25,145 nt of DNA from JAKSUT01 sp045616505 (GTDB lineage: Bacteria > Cyanobacteriota > Vampirovibrionia > Gastranaerophilales > Gastranaerophilaceae): contig JAZLGV010000034.1 of the NCBI GenBank assembly GCA_045616505.1, positions 1-25,145 on the forward strand, in the 5' to 3' direction. The translations under genes were made by a program, and so were the position numbers. Numbering within the stretch: position 1 is the first letter of the stretch; each line of letters begins with the position of its first letter. The notes below the pieces were generated by a model. The model saw only the letters and a program-made list of their open reading frames with translations. It made no database searches and was not told the DNA's origin. Below, piece by piece: positions 8,510-16,287 of this stretch.

Positions 8510-10228
8510 GAATATTTCCTCCAATGCTCCATCCAAAGAGTTTTCAAGCTCTCTTATCTCTGCCATAATTTCAACAGATTCCCTCGGTGGCACATATTTA
8601 TAAAAATATCTTGTAAACGGTATTTCATAACCGACTTTTGTTTTCTTTTCGTCAATCCACGCATCCGGAGCGTAAGGCAACACTTCTCTTTCAAAATAAG
8701 TTTGTATATCTTCTTTTAAAGGAATGTTTTCAGTATCTCTCAAATTTGTATCTGTAACAGGTTTGCCTGATTTTTTAATAATATTACCTTGCGCATCTCT
8801 TTGAGGTCGTTCTACAATAATTTTGTTATAACCAAAATCTTCTGTATCAAAAATTTTGCTAATTTCAGTTTCTTTAAAATCTGCATAAAGATTAGTTATT
8901 TCATCAATATAATGTTTTGGAATATCATTACGCTTGTTCCCTAAAGATTTTCTTCTTTTTTCATACAAACCATTGGCATTGATAAGTTGAACTTTTCCTT
9001 TTCTTTTCTCTTCTTTACGGTTATTTAAAACCCAAATATAAGTTGCAATACCAGTGTTATAGAAAATATCATTAGGTAAACCGATAATAGCTTCTAACAA
9101 GTCATTTTCTAAAATATGTCTTCTTATTTCGGAAGTTCCCGAACCTGCATCACCGGTAAACAATGGAGAACCGTTGTGAATAATAGCTACTTTACTTCCA
9201 CCTTGAAAAGGTTCTTTCATTTTATGAATAGCAGTAAGCAAAAATAACATTTGTCCATCGCCGACAGCAGGAAGCCCAACACCAAATCTTCCACCTGCGC
9301 CTAATTTTGCTTCTGCTTCAACAGCAGTTTTGTCATTTTTCCACTCTCTTCCAAACGGAGGATTTGAAAGAATATAATCAAATTTTTCATCCTTGAATTC
9401 ATCGCCAGACAAAGTATTTCCATTTCTTATTTTGTCTGCATCATTACCTTTGATAAGCATATCGGCTTTGCAAATAGCAAAAGTTTCATCATTAATTTCT
9501 TGCCCGAATGGCAAAAGTGTCGCAGCGTTGTTCATTTTTTTTAAATAATCTTCCGCAACAGATAACATTCCGCCAGTACCACAAGCAGGGTCATAAATTG
9601 TTTTTGCAACATTGCCAGTCAAAATCTCATTATCATTGCAAAAAAGAATGTTTACCATAAGTTCAATAACTTCTCTTGGAGTATAGTGTTGCCCTGCATC
9701 TTCGTTATGAGCTTCTGAAAATCTTCTGATAATTTCTTCAAAAATATAACCCATTTCAAGGTTAGAAATTTTATCCGGATGTAAGTCCGCTTTTGGAGTT
9801 GTAAATTCTTGAATAACAATATAAAGCAAATTTTTATCTGCCATAGTTTGTATTTCTTGATCAAACTTAAATTTATCAATAATTTGTCTTACGTTTTCTG
9901 AAAAGCCATTTAAATAATTTCTAAAATTAGCTTCTATATTACTTGAATCATCAAGCAACGTTTCAAAAGTATACTTACTTGTATTATAAAATTCATAACC
10001 TGAAGCCTTTTTTAAAAAATTATCACGCATCGGCATATCAGCAGCCATACTATTATGTTTTTCAAGTACGATTTGCTTTGTTTTTGACAAAATACAATCA
10101 AAACGTCTTATAACGGTTAATGGTAATATAACTTTTCCGTATTCATGAGGCTTATAAACCCCTGTTAATTTATCTGCGATGGCCCAAATTAAATTTGCTT
10201 TTTCGTTTACATTTGCTGTTAAAGTCAT
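8501..10228 (-). CDS. hsdM: Type I restriction-modification methyltransferase subunit HsdM
   Basis: The 575-aa N6-adenine methyltransferase subunit, which with HsdS forms the modification enzyme and with HsdR the restriction complex. The N-terminal HsdM helical domain occupies about residues 8-150, followed by the catalytic domain: SAM-binding motif DPACGTGGM (213-221), preceded by the GQHYTPREV block (179-187) usual in this family, and catalytic NPPF (289-292). A GLPNDIFYNTGIATYIWVLN block further on is also typical. Full length, nothing missing. It is the first gene of the locus, with a promoter candidate at 10251-10280. An AAAGGGG stretch lies about 10-16 bases upstream of the ATG. The last codons (GAG TAA) fall inside the short direct repeat that flanks the next gene. 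Confidence 0.97.
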   Translation of the reverse strand: MTLTANVNEKANLIWAIADKLTGVYKPHEYGKVILPLTVIRRFDCILSKTKQIVLEKHNSMAADMPMRDNFLKKASGYEFYNTSKYTFETLLDDSSNIEANFRNYLNGFSENVRQIIDKFKFDQEIQTMADKNLLYIVIQEFTTPKADLHPDKISNLEMGYIFEEIIRRFSEAHNEDAGQHYTPREVIELMVNILFCNDNEILTGNVAKTIYDPACGTGGMLSVAEDYLKKMNNAATLLPFGQEINDETFAICKADMLIKGNDADKIRNGNTLSGDEFKDEKFDYILSNPPFGREWKNDKTAVEAEAKLGAGGRFGVGLPAVGDGQMLFLLTAIHKMKEPFQGGSKVAIIHNGSPLFTGDAGSGTSEIRRHILENDLLEAIIGLPNDIFYNTGIATYIWVLNNRKEEKRKGKVQLINANGLYEKRRKSLGNKRNDIPKHYIDEITNLYADFKETEISKIFDTEDFGYNKIIVERPQRDAQGNIIKKSGKPVTDTNLRDTENIPLKEDIQTYFEREVLPYAPDAWIDEKKTKVGYEIPFTRYFYKYVPPRESVEIMAEIRELENSLDGALEEIFCE

Positions 10229-10250
10229 AATCTTTTTATACCCCTTTATT

Positions 10251-10280
10251 ATTCTATCATGGCTTAATTATTTATCTCAA
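10251..10280 (-). promoter_or_regulatory. Promoter candidate for hsdM
   Basis: On the minus strand there is TTGAGA (10280-10275), an 18-bp spacer and TAGAAT (10256-10251), about 22 bases before the hsdM ATG. Both boxes are one base off or close to consensus. A second TATAAT on the same strand (10350-10345) follows a TTGACA (10368-10363), but with only 12 bases between, so it is a weaker candidate. Confidence 0.5.
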
Positions 10281-10306
10281 GGTATTTTACGAATTGTTAT
10301 CAGTGC

Positions 10307-10326
10307 AAAAAGTACTAATACTTTTT
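10307..10326. promoter_or_regulatory. 8-bp perfect palindrome upstream of the hsdM promoter
   Basis: AAAAAGTA-CTAA-TACTTTTT is an exact inverted repeat with a 4-base centre, 26 bases upstream of the hsdM -35. It could be a protein-binding site. The arms are A/T-rich, so chance is possible. Confidence 0.35.
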
Positions 10327-10712
10327 ATAGTACACGATATTAACATTATACACATGGCAACTTGTCAAAAACGGACATTAGTTATGAAACTGTTTATTTC
10401 ACATTCAGTTTCATAAATTTTACTATTTTTTATACGGAAGTTTTGTTAGGGAAGTTGAGGAAGCAAAAAGATAAAAGCAACCTCAAACACTCTCAAATTC
10501 TGCTTTTGCAAGACACTTTTTCACAAACTGCAAGACAATTTACAAAATTATTGTTCATTATTAATAACCATTTTTCAAGCACATTTTTAACGTGAGTTAA
10601 AAACGAACCAATAACAAAATTAAATATTTTAAGTAAATCTTGATTTAAATCGTAAATGTTACTAATTAATACTCAATTTGATAGTTAATATCAGTTGATT
10701 TGAGGATTATAT

Positions 10713-10877
10713 CTAAGAAAAATTATATTGAGTTGAAATTTCGCCATTAGGTAATTCAAAAACAATTTTTCCATTTATGCAATAAACATTAGGAATACCA
10801 TTTTTTCTATTATTTTCTTGAGCTTTTTTTATGGCTCTGTTACCTAAATTTAATATTTTTTCTGAAATTTCTGTCAT
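10713..10877 (-). CDS. Small zeta-toxin-associated-type protein (54 aa)
   Basis: The frame encodes 54 residues (MTEISEKILNLGNRAIKKAQ...). The core NRKNGIPNVYCINGKIVFEL PNGEI resembles small proteins I recall next to zeta-toxin-like kinases (AQ.xNRxxGxPNVY..NGK..YELPNGE). No Shine-Dalgarno of its own is obvious. Its ATG shares one base with the stop of the upstream fragment (TAATG), the usual sign of translational coupling in such pairs. The upstream partner is truncated, so this may be an orphaned companion or antitoxin. The family assignment is from memory and tentative. Confidence 0.5.
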   Translation of the reverse strand: MTEISEKILNLGNRAIKKAQENNRKNGIPNVYCINGKIVFELPNGEISTQYNFS

Positions 10878-11029
10878 TATTCAAAATCCTTTATAAATTC
10901 ATTATATAAGTTTTCACTAAAAATTTTTACTATTCCATTTAGTGATTGTGCAACTAAGACATACTCAGATGTTCCATTATAAAAAATATTCCATTCGTCT
11001 ACAATATCTTTATAAATATTGATGATATA
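10877..11029 (-). pseudogene. C-terminal remnant of a zeta-toxin-like kinase gene
   Basis: Fifty codons read without interruption up to a TAA at 10879-10877, ending in DEWNIFYNGTSEYVLVAQS and FSENLYNEFIKDFE. The pattern D-E-W-x-hydrophobic-Y-N-G/S...LVA resembles the last 50 residues of small zeta-toxin-like P-loop kinases. The frame is closed upstream by a TAA at 11032-11030, with no start codon and no kinase domain, so the 5' part of the gene has been lost. The coupled 54-aa ORF behind it supports the reading as a toxin-type pair. The similarity is by recall, not by alignment. Confidence 0.45.
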
Positions 11030-11147
11030 TTAAATTAATAAGCAAATCTATTTAAACCATATCAAGTAAGAATCCAAATATACCCATTTTTCACACCACA
11101 ATAGTTTATTATTAAAATATTACTTAAAATACAAAAAACAGGAAAAT

Positions 11148-11207
11148 ATGTTATTTAAATTATTAAAAATATTTATAGGTAAAATTTTATTTTGTGTCCA
11201 TATATGA
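11148..11207 (+). CDS. Possible 19-aa hydrophobic peptide upstream of the DUF192 gene
   Basis: The ATG at 11148 is preceded by CAGGAAAAT, an acceptable ribosome site, and reads MLFKLLKIFIGKILFCVHI before TGA. The peptide is basic and hydrophobic. It could be a real small membrane peptide, a leader, or chance in AT-rich DNA. Confidence 0.2.
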   Translation: MLFKLLKIFIGKILFCVHI

Positions 11208-11220
11208 CATGGTACCGTTT

Positions 11221-11226
11221 TATAAT
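11221..11226 (+). promoter_or_regulatory. -10 element candidate for the DUF192-fusion gene
   Basis: An exact TATAAT lies 24 bases before the ATG at 11251. No good -35 is visible (TCCATA at 11198-11203 has the right spacing but poor match). The ribosome site AGAGGTG lies between the two. Confidence 0.4.
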
Positions 11227-11250
11227 AAATAAAAAAAGAGGTGTAATATT

Positions 11251-13344
11251 ATGAACTATGGAAAATTAAAAATTTATAAACTTGACGAAAAAGTTATATC
11301 TTATGATGTCGAAATACCTGAAACAAATCAAGAATTTTATGTTGGATTGTCATATAAAGATTCGATTCCTAATAAAACAGGTATGTTATATAGTTACTTA
11401 AACTCATATCCATATAAAGCAAGTATGTATACTCCTGATACCAAAATGCCAGTAGATTTTATTTTTATGGACAATGTTGGAACAATAATAAAAATACATA
11501 AGAATGCAAAACCGTTATCTAAAGAAACAACATCATGTTATTCAGTTGGTGCGGTATTAGAAGTTAATGCAGGAGATTGTGAAAAATACGGAATTCAACT
11601 AGGAGATATAGCCCCAATACCTTTAAAAACTGATAATAAAATGTTTCTTCCTCTTGAAATCAAAAATTTAAAGTATAAAAAATTAGGAAATACCATATAT
11701 GCAAACACTAATAATGGAAAATACTATATGTATAGTTATAAGTCACATTGTTGGTATAATGTAGATAATAATTTTAAAGAACGATTTAAAGAAATTAATC
11801 TAATTTTAAAAAATTTTCTTAAAGAAGAAAATTTAAATGAAAAAGAAGCAAATGAATTTGCAATAAATTATGATAAAGAATTACTACTTGATTATAGGAA
11901 ATATCAAAAAAGATATTATCAAAACGAGAAATATCTGATTTATGAATATACACCTGAAACGGGTAGTTTTAGATATTACAAATTTAAATCAGGTTGGGAC
12001 GGATGGGAACACCGTCAGATAAATAACAATAAATTCAACGAAATGAAAGAAACCTCACAAATTCTTACCAAAGAAAATGTTGATAAATTGATAATAAAAG
12101 TTGAAAAAGAATTTCAAGAAGAGAAAATAAATAAAATTAATTATGAAAACTTTGAAAAATATAGAAATCTTATATGTGGAATGTTTTCATATTGTCATTG
12201 TTATTACAAAGAAAATAACTCTCAAGGCTGGTTACATTCATATATGGATGGAAACAAAGAAATTTGCGAGAATAGACTTGAAAGATTAAAAAAGAATAAT
12301 ATAATTTATGATTACAAAATATATGGTGGAAATCATGCAGTATGGCAATACCAAAAAGAACTTTCTCCAACTTTACCCTCTGCAGAAACTATACATATGT
12401 GTTCTAATTGGATAATCATGCCTGATGAGAACAAAATGTACCTTGAGGATGAAATTGTAAAAGAACCTGCAAATAAAGTAAAAGAAACAAAAAATTTGAC
12501 ACTGTCTTTTAGACAAACATCTTGGATTTCATTTGATCCTTCGGATTTTGAAAAAGAAAATGATATCAGCAGTGATGCATCTTTTTCTATAAAAACGGAT
12601 TACCAAAAAATTGGTCAATATAATGTTATAACTGACAATTTAATCAAAGATATCCAAAAATTTATAAAAAATTTGGATAAAAACAATTTTGCAGCTTTAC
12701 ACAACGAAGAATATACATACTTTAAATTGCTAGCATGGAAACATGACGACAAAATTAGGTTCATAATGCAAGATTACAATGATTACAACGTAAAAACACA
12801 AATTGATACAATTGTTAAAAAAGAAATTTTACTAGAAAGTCTAAAAAAACTAGAAAAATCTTTTAAAAGATTACACGAAAAAAATCTAAAAACATACAAA
12901 CAAATATATGGAACTTGCGAAAAAATATCATATACTCAACCAAAACCCAAAAAAGATTGGGTAGCCCTTCAAGATGTAAATGGAAAATCATTTTGGATGA
13001 TAAAAGGAGTGTATGATAATCCTGAATATATAGGAGAAGATGACTTTAAAAACAAGTGTAAAAAACTAAATAAATATTATAAAAAATGGAAAAAACTTAT
13101 AAGAGAATTACGTGATAAAAAGTTTAAACCTGATTATATAGTATCACAGGCAGATATAGATTTCTTTTATAATGAAACATACTTTCGTTTTCCGTCTTGG
13201 CAAATTAAATTTAAAAATTCAAATGGATATGAACAAGCACTTTTTGATTATATAGAAAAAGATATAGAAAAAGATTTAACTGAAGCTGGTGCTACTTATA
13301 TTAAATATAAGGTCAAAAAAGAGATAATTGGCAAAAAAGACTAA
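11251..13344 (+). CDS. 697-aa protein with N-terminal DUF192 domain and unrecognised repeats
   Basis: Residues about 15-125 match DUF192: GLSYKDSIPNKTGMLYSYL (GL...GML core), then MPVDFIFMDNVGTIIKI (the plDmlFid..G.Iv block), VLEVNAGDCEKYGIQLGD (the LEl.aG....gi..GD block). DUF192 proteins are usually 100-170 residues and often exported; here there is no signal peptide and about 570 extra residues. The extension contains three loosely similar Tyr/Trp-rich blocks: NGKYYMYSYKSHCWYNVDNN (155-174), SFRYYKFKSGWDGWEHRQIN (239-258), NGKSFWMIKGVYDNPEYIGE (577-596), each followed by a Lys/Glu-rich helix. A separate Cys/His-containing segment lies at 309-390. Charge is strongly Lys-rich. The ATG has AGAGGTG 7 bases upstream. 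It is followed after 3 bases by a DUF4186-like gene fragment. Function unknown. Confidence 0.85.
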   Translation: MNYGKLKIYKLDEKVISYDVEIPETNQEFYVGLSYKDSIPNKTGMLYSYLNSYPYKASMYTPDTKMPVDFIFMDNVGTIIKIHKNAKPLSKETTSCYSVGAVLEVNAGDCEKYGIQLGDIAPIPLKTDNKMFLPLEIKNLKYKKLGNTIYANTNNGKYYMYSYKSHCWYNVDNNFKERFKEINLILKNFLKEENLNEKEANEFAINYDKELLLDYRKYQKRYYQNEKYLIYEYTPETGSFRYYKFKSGWDGWEHRQINNNKFNEMKETSQILTKENVDKLIIKVEKEFQEEKINKINYENFEKYRNLICGMFSYCHCYYKENNSQGWLHSYMDGNKEICENRLERLKKNNIIYDYKIYGGNHAVWQYQKELSPTLPSAETIHMCSNWIIMPDENKMYLEDEIVKEPANKVKETKNLTLSFRQTSWISFDPSDFEKENDISSDASFSIKTDYQKIGQYNVITDNLIKDIQKFIKNLDKNNFAALHNEEYTYFKLLAWKHDDKIRFIMQDYNDYNVKTQIDTIVKKEILLESLKKLEKSFKRLHEKNLKTYKQIYGTCEKISYTQPKPKKDWVALQDVNGKSFWMIKGVYDNPEYIGEDDFKNKCKKLNKYYKKWKKLIRELRDKKFKPDYIVSQADIDFFYNETYFRFPSWQIKFKNSNGYEQALFDYIEKDIEKDLTEAGATYIKYKVKKEIIGKKD

Positions 13345-13347
13345 TAC

Positions 13348-13386
13348 ATGGATATTTTAAACAAATTAGCAAAATCAAAATTTTAA
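13348..13386 (+). pseudogene. DUF4186-like gene start fragment, copy 1
   Basis: The frame ATG...TAA encodes MDILNKLAKSKF and stops. It matches copy 2 at 14368 (MTDILDKLAKSKFRSKF) at the protein level, with most DNA differences at third codon positions, as expected for diverged coding sequence. The L..L.KSKFRSKF pattern is the beginning of DUF4186 proteins as I recall them. It begins 3 bases after the DUF192-fusion stop and has no rest of the gene behind it. Confidence 0.5.
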
Positions 13387-13464
13387 ACATACCCACTTCT
13401 GACATAATTATCATTTATAAGAATGTAAAGAATAAAAAGAATAAATCATGAAAGACTTAGAATA

Positions 13465-13560
13465 ATGAACAAAAAATTAAAAATCACTTTATTTGTTATT
13501 GGCGGTTATTTATTACTTTGTTTAATATGTGCTATATTAATGGTATTTTGTTTTGATTGA
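13465..13560 (+). CDS. 31-aa single-pass membrane peptide
   Basis: MNKKLKITLFVIGGYLLLCL followed by ICAILMVFCFD: a basic start and one continuous hydrophobic segment, as in small inner-membrane proteins or an uncleaved anchor. No clear Shine-Dalgarno is seen; a mini-frame ATG-AAA-GAC-TTA-GAA-TAA ends in TAATG on its start codon and could couple translation. It ends 16 bases before the metallophosphoesterase ATG, so the two are probably co-transcribed. No function can be assigned. Confidence 0.45.
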   Translation: MNKKLKITLFVIGGYLLLCLICAILMVFCFD

Positions 13561-13576
13561 TAATAAAAGGATTAAA

Positions 13577-14368
13577 ATGAATAAGAAAATTATATTGATA
13601 ATAGTTTTAATTTTAGTAAGCATATATGGATTTTTTATAGAACCTAATATGCTTACTGTTACTCATTACAAAATACAAGATAAAAATTTGAGTGGAATTA
13701 AAACCGTATTTGTTGGAGATTTTCACATAAAACCTCATCAACAAAAAAGGCTAAAAAGAGTTGTTAAACTTGTAAACAATGAAAACCCTGATATTGTACT
13801 TTCAATTGGAGATTTCGTTTCAGGACATAATTCTGATATGACAATGCCAATTGAAAATATCGTAAAAGAACTAAAAAACATTCATGCAAAATACGGCTTT
13901 TATACTGTTCTTGGTAATCACGATTGGTGGATTGATGGAGAGGAAATTACAGAAAAATTATTAAAAAACAATATTAAAGTGCTTGCTAATTCAAATACAA
14001 AAATCAAAATCAAAGACAAAACAGTTTATATCGCAGGAGTAGAAGATACCACAACAAGAGAAACTATTATATGGAAAGCTTTAGATAAAACAGAAAATCC
14101 AACAATTTTATTAACACATAGTCCAGATATTTTTCCTCAAGTGCCAAAAGAAGTTAATTTGACATTATCAGGACACGTTCATGGAGGACAAGTAAGATTA
14201 CCTTTCATTGGAGCATTAGTTGTACCATCAAAATATGGGGATAGATATTCACAAGGTTTGATAGAAAAAAACGGCAAAAAGATGATTGTTACAAGAGGAA
14301 TAGGTAACAGCATTTTAAATGTTAGGTTTAATTGTGTTCCTGAAATTGTTGTAATAGAATTTGAATAA
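13577..14368 (+). CDS. Membrane-anchored metallophosphoesterase, YkuE/LpxG-like
   Basis: A 263-aa calcineurin-type phosphoesterase. An N-terminal hydrophobic segment (about 4-21) should anchor it with the catalytic domain outside the cytoplasmic face. All metal-ligand motifs are present: GDFH (D48, H50), GDF (D79), GNHDWW (N114, H115), THSPD (H181), SGHVHGGQ (H200, H202), followed by RLPFIGALVVPSKYGDRYSQG, typical of the YkuE/YaeI branch, some members of which are UDP-diacylglucosamine pyrophosphohydrolases (LpxG) in lipid A synthesis. I chose the ATG at 13577, with AAAAGG upstream, rather than a TTG at 13553 that would overlap the previous ORF and break the signal anchor. Its stop overlaps the ATG of DUF4186 fragment copy 2 (TAATG). 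Substrate unknown. Confidence 0.9.
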   Translation: MNKKIILIIVLILVSIYGFFIEPNMLTVTHYKIQDKNLSGIKTVFVGDFHIKPHQQKRLKRVVKLVNNENPDIVLSIGDFVSGHNSDMTMPIENIVKELKNIHAKYGFYTVLGNHDWWIDGEEITEKLLKNNIKVLANSNTKIKIKDKTVYIAGVEDTTTRETIIWKALDKTENPTILLTHSPDIFPQVPKEVNLTLSGHVHGGQVRLPFIGALVVPSKYGDRYSQGLIEKNGKKMIVTRGIGNSILNVRFNCVPEIVVIEFE

Positions 14369-14493
14369 TGACGGACATTTTAGACAAACTCGCAAAATCA
14401 AAGTTTAGGAGCAAATTTTGCATAAAAAAATACTCCCCAGGTTGGACTCGAACCAACAACCTACCGGTTAACAGCCGGTTGCTCCGCCATTGA
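14368..14493 (+). pseudogene. DUF4186-like gene start fragment, copy 2, running into the tRNA-Asn gene
   Basis: The ATG overlaps the metallophosphoesterase stop. The first 21 or so codons (MTDILDKLAKSKFRSKFCIK) look like the N-terminus of a DUF4186 protein. After about 14430 the frame reads through the antisense of tRNA-Asn and stops at 14493, so the homologous part ends within a few bases of the tRNA 3' end. The rest of the roughly 110-residue gene is missing. This is a broken gene whose breakpoint coincides with a tRNA end. Confidence 0.5.
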
Positions 14494-14504
14494 GCTACTG
14501 AGGA
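14433..14504 (-). tRNA. tRNA-Asn (anticodon GTT)
   Basis: The reverse complement folds as a complete cloverleaf: acceptor TCCTCAG/CTGGGGA (one T-G wobble), D-stem GCTC/GAGC, anticodon stem ACCGG/CCGGT with loop CTGTTAA giving GTT, variable AGGTT, T-stem GTTGG/CCAAC with loop TTCGAGT, discriminator G. CCA is not encoded. A TATTTTTTT run follows directly on the minus strand and could end transcription. It lies between two genes of opposite orientation; a broken DUF4186 fragment abuts its 3' end. Confidence 0.95.
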
Positions 14505-14556
14505 ATATTTCCTTAATTACATTCTAACAAAAAAAATTTTATTGTAAAGAGTTTTT

Positions 14557-16263
14557 TTATTTTTTAACTTTGTCACGTTCGTCTGCTATTTTTATAGCAC
14601 GCAAAAAGCCCTCACCTCTAAAGTAATAATAACTATTTTTATATTTGAAATCCTCAAACATTTTTTCATATTCTGTTATAAATTCTACTTCATCTGAAGG
14701 TGCTATCACATTTGAACGAGCATTTCCACCAACGTTATTTTTATTCTTAAATGAATCTATTTCAAAACCATATTTTTCAGGATATTTTCCAAACAATGAA
14801 TCTTTTTCTATTGAAAGTCTCAACATTTTCATTGAATCTATAAATTCCATATTTCGCTTAATATAATCCAATGACATTTGTCTTTCTTCTTTTGTTTCAG
14901 TTGGGAAACCATACATCATAAAAATATGATTAAAAATTCCGACTTTATGAGCAGCTCTTAAAACACCTTCACTAATTTCTGCTGTTATACCTTTATCAAC
15001 AAATTCTAATATTCGGTTTGAACCACTTTCTACACCCCAATGAACTAATCTTAATCCTGATTTGTATAGCAAAGACAATAACTCTTCGTCAAATTCTTTT
15101 TCAATTCTCAAAAAAGTCATATATCTGATATCAAGTTTTTCATCAATAACTTTTTGGGCAAACTTTCTCAAAAAATTCGGATGAATACAATGATTTACAA
15201 ATTCAAAATTTCTTACTCCATACTTTTCAACTACTTCTTTCAATTGATTAAACAAATTATCAACTGTTTTTTGTTCAAATAAAGGAGTATCTTCTGTTAC
15301 GTGGAAACAAAAAGCACATCTATGCCAATAACAACCTTTTGTAGTTTCTATTGAAAATATTGGTGCTGGCGCAAATGTTTTATTTACATCTATTCCCTTA
15401 AAACTTGAAGAATAAAATTTTGGAACAGTTTTCAGCAATTCTGTTGTTACTAATTCACCATTCTCATCAACATAAACCAACCCAGGAACATCTTTTTGCT
15501 CACATTTTCCTGATACATAATCTGCAAGTTTAATAATAGGTTCTTCACCTGCGCCACTATATGAAAAACTATCAACATATAATTGTGCCAAATCTCGTTT
15601 TGACAGGTTTTCTGAACGATGACAAATAAAATATCCACCCACAGAAATATGAGGATTTATTTTTTGTTTTATTGTTTTATTCAAAATTCTTATAAATACT
15701 CTTTGCTCATCGTAAGTTACTGATTCTCCTATCAATTCAGGATTAAACTCAACAATTTTTTCAGTCATTAAATCAGCAAATTTTTGCAAAAGAGAATTTT
15801 GAGAAATCAAATGATGATAACATAACGAAAAAGAAAAAACAGATCTTAAAAATAATTCCGTTTTTATATATCTATCAATACACTTATCAGGATCATAAAA
15901 ATCTTGAGAATTTTTATAAAAATCCCTCGCTGAATACATATTTTCTAACAATGTATCCATATCAAGATATCTATCACGAATAAGTTTTTGAGAAAAATAA
16001 AAAGATTGAATAGCACCAATATTTGAACGATCTTTTGCCAATATCTTTCTTTGATTTCTTAAAACAGTATGTTCTAATTCACCATATTCTTGTTTAAACG
16101 ATTCAATATTTTTAGAATCAGACATAAATTCATAAAATTCTGCATTCATATCAAAATTAGAGCTGTCATACCCAGCAAATTCCAAAGCACCAGTCAAAAG
16201 AGTAGTGCTTGGAGGTGCCATCCAATTTTCCGTCATTGGTAAAAATATCATTAATGCTTTCAT
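14557..16263 (-). CDS. B12-binding-like radical SAM protein of unknown substrate
   Basis: A 568-aa radical SAM enzyme. The N-terminal half (about 1-250) has the layout of a cobalamin-binding-type domain, including LIGESVTYDEQ (177-187) and HISVGGYF (205-212), but no clear DxHxxG, so B12 binding is doubtful. The cluster motif is TTKGCYWHRCAFC with C311, C316 and C319 (Cx4Cx2C), as in B12-type radical SAM proteins with GCpw.rCtFC. Downstream, LRLVHWGVESGSNRILEFVDKG and MMYGFPTETKEER are the usual SAM-domain blocks. Residues 51-170, rich in Tyr/Phe and Lys, are an insertion I do not recognise. It is divergent from the Bax-inhibitor-like gene, with a strong promoter and an AGAGGAAG ribosome site. 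Confidence 0.88.
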   Translation of the reverse strand: MKALMIFLPMTENWMAPPSTTLLTGALEFAGYDSSNFDMNAEFYEFMSDSKNIESFKQEYGELEHTVLRNQRKILAKDRSNIGAIQSFYFSQKLIRDRYLDMDTLLENMYSARDFYKNSQDFYDPDKCIDRYIKTELFLRSVFSFSLCYHHLISQNSLLQKFADLMTEKIVEFNPELIGESVTYDEQRVFIRILNKTIKQKINPHISVGGYFICHRSENLSKRDLAQLYVDSFSYSGAGEEPIIKLADYVSGKCEQKDVPGLVYVDENGELVTTELLKTVPKFYSSSFKGIDVNKTFAPAPIFSIETTKGCYWHRCAFCFHVTEDTPLFEQKTVDNLFNQLKEVVEKYGVRNFEFVNHCIHPNFLRKFAQKVIDEKLDIRYMTFLRIEKEFDEELLSLLYKSGLRLVHWGVESGSNRILEFVDKGITAEISEGVLRAAHKVGIFNHIFMMYGFPTETKEERQMSLDYIKRNMEFIDSMKMLRLSIEKDSLFGKYPEKYGFEIDSFKNKNNVGGNARSNVIAPSDEVEFITEYEKMFEDFKYKNSYYYFRGEGFLRAIKIADERDKVKK

Positions 16264-16287
16264 AATCTTCCTCTAAAATTTTCTTCT

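Larger units (their letters stand above)
10229..10712. other. Intergenic region upstream of the type I locus
   Basis: Apart from the hsdM promoter and the palindrome listed separately, I see no supported gene in these 484 bases. 10430-10600 is less AT-rich than its surroundings and has short open frames on both strands (for example a 77-codon TTG-initiated frame at 10362-10595), but none has a ribosome site or a recognisable product. It could be a decayed gene. Confidence 0.5.

Noticed and set aside
10362..10595. A 77-codon plus-strand frame starting with TTG
   Set aside because: No ribosome site, rare start, and no recognisable product; other frames in the same stretch look equally plausible, so I treat it as non-coding or decayed.
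13553..13576. Extended TTG start for the metallophosphoesterase
   Set aside because: It would overlap the upstream peptide ORF and add polar residues before the membrane anchor; the ATG at 13577 has a better ribosome site.
14433..14504. Currently active integration site at tRNA-Asn
   Set aside because: No integrase gene or second copy of the tRNA end is in the window; only the broken gene next to it hints at past integration.
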